From Acidimicrobiales bacterium (GTDB lineage: Bacteria; Actinomycetota; Acidimicrobiia; Acidimicrobiales; Iamiaceae), in the NCBI GenBank assembly GCA_020439505.1, contig JAGQSO010000109.1:1-37543 (forward strand): 37,543 bases of DNA. The letters are read 5' to 3'. Below, piece after piece: positions 33,366-37,543 of the stretch. How positions within the stretch are numbered: position 1 is the first letter of the stretch; each line of letters starts with the position of its first letter. Made by a program: the position numbers and the translations under genes. A model generated the notes under the pieces. It searched no databases. It was given only the letters and a program-made list of their open reading frames with translations, and was not told the DNA's origin.

Positions 33366-34646
33366 CCACGACACCTCGACAGTGGCCGAATTCCCTGCAG
33401 CGGCGGCTTCGACCAGCCAGCTTCGAGCGCCTTCGCCGATGGCCAGGAACTCGGTCTCCGCTGCGCTGGTCGGCTTCGGCTTGCGGGCCAACGGTCCGTC
33501 GGGTCGGGGCGGGTAGTGGGCGTCGTCGATCACCGGCGTGCCCGGGGTGCCCCGGCGATGTCGCGCAACTTCGGTGACACCTGACGGCGCGCAGTGGCAC
33601 ACGACGATCTCGTCGCCGTCGACGCGGACCCACACCGACTCGTCGACGAGCTGGTGTGGGACCGAGTAGGTCACGCCGCCGAAGCTGATCGTGGAGGTCC
33701 AGGAGACCTTGCGGGTCTCGCCCAGCACGGTCGTGTAGGGCTGCTCGGGCAGACGGTGCAGCCGCTGTTGTTCTTCGGTGAGCATCTCGACCGGCGCCCG
33801 GCGCGTCACCCGATGAACCCGCCCGTTCACCTCCTCCATGAACTCGTCGCACGCGTCGACGAGCTCGGCCCAGCACGTGTAGTCGGCCCGCAGGTCTGCG
33901 TCGGTCGGGACCAGGTCGGCCTTCGCGATCCGCACCGTGGCCTCCGAGCCGCCCTTCGATTCCGGGTCCGCGGGCACACAGGTGGCGACGGTGATCCCGT
34001 AGTGGCCGCCGACCGCGACGATCTGTGGGTGCCGGACGGCGATGCCGGCGACGTGGTCGATCGTGACCGTGCGCTCGTTATCGGTCAACCAGTACGTGGG
34101 TGCGCCGCCGAAGGCGCGCATCGCCCGGTCCAGGCACCCGATCGCCGTCGGCAACGTCCGGTCCCACGTCGGGATCACCACCCGGAACCTCGACCACGCC
34201 AACCACGCGCAGAACAGGTTCGTGGGCCGCCCGTCGATGACCGGGCCCTGGCCCCAGTCCCACTGAGCCCACATGCCCGGCTCCGGGATCCAGGGCCGAT
34301 ACACCCGCCGCCGCCCCGCCCGCCACGACGCCTTGGCTTCCGCCACGGCCCGGCGAACGGTGCGGTCCGAACCCGAGTAGCCGAGCGCCTGCAGCTTCTC
34401 GTGGCACACATCGGCTCGGACCTTGCCCTGGGACCGCTCCACCCACTCCTCGATCTTCGGCAAGAACGGATCGATGATCCGCTCTCGCCGCTCGGGGCCC
34501 TCACCTGGCAGCCGGCCCTCGTCGCGCTTGGCGACATACGCGGCGACGGTGTGATGCGAACAGCCGGCCAACTCGCCGGCATCTCTGAACGACCCAGTCA
34601 GGTCGAACGCTTCGAGTATCTCCATGATCTCCTCGCGAGACTTCAC
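33336..34646 (-). pseudogene. istA: IS21-family transposase IstA, 3'-truncated
   Basis: From GTG 34646 (AGGAGGAGCAG just upstream) the protein begins with KSREEIMEILEAFDLTGSFRD, an HTH region (ELAGCSHHTVAAYVAKRD). It carries the DDE core: WAQWDWGQGP, YWLTDNERTV, and the Glu in SKGGSEATVRIAKAD. Family hallmarks YPPRPDGPLARKPKP and ETEFLAIGEGARSWLVEAAAAG follow. After that point, near 33400, the sequence no longer looks like IstA and the frame ends inside tRNA-Thr at 33336-33338. At 436 residues it lacks the usual last 60 or so residues. No istB helper ATPase gene follows. The element is therefore a non-functional remnant. Confidence 0.88.
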
Positions 34647-34840
34647 CTGCTCCTCCTGCTCGGCGGTCACTGGTCTTCAGCAACCGGCAAGTCGAGCGGG
34701 AGGAGCACCCCGCCCGGGGGACCCAGGCACGGGCAGCGGACATCAACACGGGCAGAACTGTTGGCCGCGAACGGGCAGAAACGCTGGCCACCAGCGGGCA
34801 CCTACATGACCGCCACCGGGCACGATCTCATGGCCGCCGA
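33400..34840 (-). mobile_element. IS21-family remnant (one end present, istB and other end lost)
   Basis: The remnant comprises the truncated istA gene and the array of short terminal repeats upstream of it. Limits are approximate: the left limit is where IstA similarity appears to stop, and the right limit is the last recognisable repeat unit. The outermost terminal dinucleotide was not identified. Confidence 0.6.
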
Positions 34841-35120
34841 CAACGAGGGCATCTCTGTCCTCAAAGGGCTTGGCATGTCCAGCTGGCTTGGGGGATCGGG
34901 GCACGTAGGCTGCCGACCATGACCGATCCCGAGGTGGGCGTTGAGGCGCCTGTCCACCGTGAACCCGAAGGTCATCCTCACCCGGGTGCAGAGCACGGTC
35001 ACCTTCTACCGGGCGTGCTACCGAGTGCCCTGGTACGGCCGACGACGGGACGGGACGCCGGCAGGGACGACATCGGCGAAATCCCACGTCACCGGCACGA
35101 TCTGGGACGGGAGGGGACGG
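34647..35120. other. gene-free stretch between istA and the tRNA-Met-like sequence
   Basis: This 474-base stretch holds the leader of istA, the IS21 terminal repeats (34733-34840) and about 280 bases in which I see no credible gene. Open frames occur on both strands but read as low-complexity or as shadows. Confidence 0.5.
34733..34840. repeat. IS21-type terminal multiple repeats
   Basis: A degenerate unit of about 22-24 bases recurs: TGGCCGCGAACGGGCAG (from 34762), TGGCCACCAGCGGGCAC (from 34785), TGACCGCCACCGGGCAC (from 34807), and a partial TGGCCGCC (from 34831). An additional CGGGCAG lies at 34749. Repeated transposase-binding sites at element ends are a known feature of IS21-type and Tn7-like elements, and these lie directly upstream of istA. 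Confidence 0.65.
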
Positions 35121-35197
<77 letters not shown>

Positions 35198-35211
35198 AAT
35201 CGCAAGGAACT

Positions 35212-35230
35212 CCAGGCCTTTCTGGCCTGG
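35212..35230. terminator. hairpin terminator between tRNA and integrase
   Basis: CCAGGCC and GGCCTGG form a seven-pair stem around TTTCT, followed by GGTTTCTG on the plus strand. It could end tRNA transcription and also shield the integrase gene from the opposite direction. The T-tract is short. Confidence 0.55.
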
Positions 35231-35250
35231 GGTTTCTGCGTTCTACCGGA

Positions 35251-36468
35251 TCAGGCGGCCTTCCTCCGGTTGTTCCCACGACGTTCCACCGAGGTCTTCC
35301 CGGCCCGCCGGGTGGCCTTCTTCTTGGTCGACGGGCGCGGCTCGGCGAGCCGTTCGGCGGTGCGGGCCGCGTCGGCCTGCATGCCGGGCAGGACGTGCTG
35401 GTAGGTCTCGAGCGTGTGGGCGATGTGGGCGTGGCCTAGCCGTTCGCTGACGACTTTCACCGGGACACCTTCCTTGATGAGCAGTGTGCCGTGTGTGTGG
35501 CGCAGGTCATGGAACCGGATCGGCGGAACTTGGGCGTTGTGCACGATCCGTCGGAACGCTTGGTAGAGCGCGTGGGGGTGGACTGGCTCGCCGTGGCCGT
35601 CGCTAAACATCCAGTCGTCGGCCAGGTCGATGCCGACTGCGGCGAACTCTGCGGCCTGGTAGGCCCGCCATCCTTCGAGCACGGCGATGGTTGTCTCGTC
35701 GAGTTCGATGGTCCGGCGGGCGGTCTTGGTCTTGCCGCGGGTCTGGTGGACCTCGTAGCCGACGGCGACGAGCCCTCGGTTGAGGTGCAGCCGCTTCTTG
35801 GTGACGTCGACGTCGGACCACTTCAGACCGAGGACCTCGTTTCGACGCATTCCGGTCATAGCGGTGAGCCAGTAGATCGGGAAGAAGCGGTGCCCGGCGG
35901 CGGTGCGCAGCAGTTGACGGAGCTGCTCTTCGGTCAAGGCCTTGCCTTCGGTCCTCTGGAGGGACCGTTGCTTGGGGGCACGGGCCACGAGCGCCACGTT
36001 GCGGGTCACCAGGCCTCGTCGGTGCGCGTCGGTGAGCGAGCCACGGATGATGAGGTGGATCTCGTACACCGTCTTCGGGGCGAGCCCACGGCCCGTCTCT
36101 GGATGCAGGAGCATCTCGTAGAGTGCTTCGATCTGCTGGTACCGCAGTCTACGGATTCTGGTGCGTCCGAGCACCGGAAGGATGTGCAGCTGCACGTTGC
36201 GCTTGTAGCCCCGGTAGGTGCTCGTCGCGAGGTGAAGCTCCTTGGCGGGTAGCCACTGGCTGGTCAGATAGGCGCCGAAGGTCAACGATCGCACTGCGTC
36301 GGTGCGCTTGGTCTCCTCCGCGGCGAGCTTCTTGGCGAGACGTTCGGCTTCGGCCCGGTCAGTGCCGGCGGGATGCCAGCTACGGCGTTCCTTGCCGGTC
36401 ACCGGATCAAGACCCTGGTAGATAACCGCGTAGAAGCGACCACGGCGCTGTGCCACATATCCATCCAT
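35251..36468 (-). CDS. tyrosine recombinase / site-specific integrase
   Basis: This 405-residue phage- or ICE-type integrase has an N-terminal AP2-like arm-binding region (GYVAQRRGRFYAVIYQGLDP), a SAM-like core-binding domain (FGAYLTSQWLPAKELHLATS) and the catalytic domain. Catalytic residues are R208 (TGMRRNE), probably K248 (GKTKTA), H320 and R323 (HDLRHTHG), H346 (LGHAH) and nucleophile Y356 (LETYQHV). All are intact. The tail is rich in Lys/Arg (TKKKATRRAGKTSVERRG). ATG 36468 follows AAGGAGGAAC. The gene reads toward the tRNA-Met-like sequence and its stop lies 54 bases from the encoded CCA, the usual layout of an element integrated into a tRNA 3' end. No excisionase gene is visible on its upstream side. 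Confidence 0.95.
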   Translation of the reverse strand: MDGYVAQRRGRFYAVIYQGLDPVTGKERRSWHPAGTDRAEAERLAKKLAAEETKRTDAVRSLTFGAYLTSQWLPAKELHLATSTYRGYKRNVQLHILPVLGRTRIRRLRYQQIEALYEMLLHPETGRGLAPKTVYEIHLIIRGSLTDAHRRGLVTRNVALVARAPKQRSLQRTEGKALTEEQLRQLLRTAAGHRFFPIYWLTAMTGMRRNEVLGLKWSDVDVTKKRLHLNRGLVAVGYEVHQTRGKTKTARRTIELDETTIAVLEGWRAYQAAEFAAVGIDLADDWMFSDGHGEPVHPHALYQAFRRIVHNAQVPPIRFHDLRHTHGTLLIKEGVPVKVVSERLGHAHIAHTLETYQHVLPGMQADAARTAERLAEPRPSTKKKATRRAGKTSVERRGNNRRKAA

Positions 36469-36645
36469 GATGTTCCTCCTTCAAGGCGTAGATCCCGGCG
36501 ATCGGGACCCGTAGGAACAATCGGTAGAACGGGTGTCCAACCGCACTCGGCTTACCGAAGCGGGCGAAAGCCGGCCAGGAGCCCGATTCCTCCTTTGCCG
36601 CAAACCCGGCGGAACGCGAACGAGAAGCGACTAGCGTCCGTCGGC

Positions 36646-37543
36646 GTGCGAAGGATTCTCGTCTTCGGTTTGATGCTGGTTCTTCTGGGTGCCTCATGCA
36701 GCGATTCGAGCGGCGGTGAGACCGGTGCCGACGCTCCGAGCAGTAGCACGACCAGGAACACAGAGAGCGAACCGACGAGCGGATGTGGGACCGATGGCCA
36801 ACCGAAACCCGGGACTGAACGCATCGAGGTGGCCGATGACGGCCCGGACCGTGGCGGTGCGCGCGAACTCGAACGTGTCATTCCGGATTCCTATGACGGC
36901 ATCTCGCCGCAACCGTTGGTGCTCAGCCTGCACGGCTTCACCTCGACCATCGACCAGATCGACCTCTTCTCAGGCTTGCCCGCGGCAGCGAACTCCCGCG
37001 GCTTCGTGCTCCTCACGCCCCAGGCACTGCCGGCGACCCTGCTCATCGGCGACACCGAGATCGAGGCCCCGTTCTGGAACGTGCTGCCCGAACAGGCTGA
37101 CGACATCGAAGGCGCGAAGGACGACATCGGATTCCTTCTCGGGCTCATCGATGACACGGTCTCAGAACTGTGCATCGATCCTGACCGGGTCTACGTCACC
37201 GGGAACTCCAACGGCGCCGGAATGTCGGCCGCCCTGGCATGCGCCAGCCCCGGCCGGTTCGCCGCCATCGCTCCGGTGTCAGGGATCAACCTGGCCGGAA
37301 CCTGCGACGATCTGGCTCCCGTATCGGTGATCACCTTCCACGGTGACGCAGACCCACTCGTCAACCATGAGGGCGGCAGTGCGGTGTCGGCCGAACTGGA
37401 CGTGCCCTCGGTACCCGACCAGACAGCTGCCTTTGCGGCGGCGGGCGGATGCGATCCGGACCCCGAGACCTCGATGCCCCAGGACGACATCGAGGAATCC
37501 CGTTGGACCGGCTGTGAGCCGGGCATCGGTGTCGAGCTGTTCA
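36646..37543 (+). CDS. secreted PHB-depolymerase/CE1-type esterase, lipoprotein-like (3' partial)
   Basis: From GTG 36646 the frame stays open to the window end. An N-terminal export signal (RILVFGLMLVLLGASCSDSS) has a lipobox-like end, so the protein is probably a lipoprotein with a Ser/Thr-rich linker (about residues 20-45). The catalytic domain shows PLVLSLHGFTSTIDQ (the oxyanion region), VTGNSNGAGM (the nucleophile Ser in G-x-S-x-G) and FHGDADPLV (the acid Asp). The catalytic His would lie beyond the window. This pattern fits the polyhydroxybutyrate-depolymerase / feruloyl-esterase (CE1, LpqC-like) group. The substrate is unknown. ATG 36673 is an alternative start but would shorten the signal. 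Third-position GC is a little lower than in neighbours, which may indicate a transferred gene. Confidence 0.82.
   Translation, partial: MRRILVFGLMLVLLGASCSDSSGGETGADAPSSSTTRNTESEPTSGCGTDGQPKPGTERIEVADDGPDRGGARELERVIPDSYDGISPQPLVLSLHGFTSTIDQIDLFSGLPAAANSRGFVLLTPQALPATLLIGDTEIEAPFWNVLPEQADDIEGAKDDIGFLLGLIDDTVSELCIDPDRVYVTGNSNGAGMSAALACASPGRFAAIAPVSGINLAGTCDDLAPVSVITFHGDADPLVNHEGGSAVSAELDVPSVPDQTAAFAAAGGCDPDPETSMPQDDIEESRWTGCEPGIGVELF

Overview
The window is very GC-rich and uses GC-rich third codon positions throughout. An F420-type luciferase-like oxidoreductase, a sortase-type LAYTG surface protein, SCO6880-type conjugation genes and a small winged-helix protein of a type I recall from actinobacterial plasmids together point to an actinobacterium. 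An Acidimicrobiia-like lineage is my best guess but is not proven by the sequence.

Layout. (1) 1-14.3 kb is part of a conjugative element, probably an ICE or an integrated plasmid, mostly on the plus strand with stop/start overlaps. It holds a TrbL/VirB6-like channel protein (cut by the window start), an SCO6880-type membrane protein, a VirB4-type ATPase, a CHC2-Toprim primase-like protein, one minus-strand hypothetical, a VirD4/TraG coupling protein, two small proteins, a giant DNA methyltransferase-helicase (DarB-like) and a winged-helix protein. No relaxase is visible. (2) 14.5-19.5 kb is an insertion-sequence pile-up. An IS256-family element (15493-16946, 9-bp target duplication) sits inside an IS5-family transposase gene. 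That IS5 element (14582-17321, CTAG duplication) sits inside the last codons of an inositol-monophosphatase-family gene, whose severed tail is still readable at 14525-14581. An IS3-family element with a nonsense-mutated orfB (18151-19462) follows and abuts a 5'-deleted gamma-glutamyltransferase gene. (3) 19.9-33.0 kb looks like ordinary chromosome: an LLM oxidoreductase plus acyl-CoA synthetase pair, a 2241-residue DUF11-repeat surface protein, a tightly overlapped ECF sigma / zinc anti-sigma / FAD reductase operon (the reductase is frameshifted in a G7 run), an AhpD-like protein, and a LURP-one-related gene broken by a stop codon. (4) 33.3-36.5 kb is a second integration hot spot: tRNA-Thr(TGT), a 3'-truncated IS21 istA with its terminal repeats, a tRNA-Met-like sequence with a poor D-arm, a hairpin, and a tyrosine integrase reading toward the tRNA. 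(5) 36.6 kb to the end is the 5' part of a secreted PHB-depolymerase/CE1-type esterase.

How the genes work together. The coupling protein, the VirB4-type ATPase, the SCO6880-type protein and the TrbL-like protein would form the DNA-transfer machine. The primase-like protein and the methyltransferase-helicase would act on transferred DNA, in establishment or protection. The sigma/anti-sigma/reductase operon, with an AhpD-like gene just upstream, looks like a thiol/redox-responsive circuit. At least six genes carry visible disruptions: the phosphatase, the IS5 transposase, IS3 orfB, the gamma-glutamyltransferase, the reductase and the LURP-one gene. istA is also truncated. The region is therefore actively decaying or rearranging, although the single-base lesions could partly be sequencing errors.
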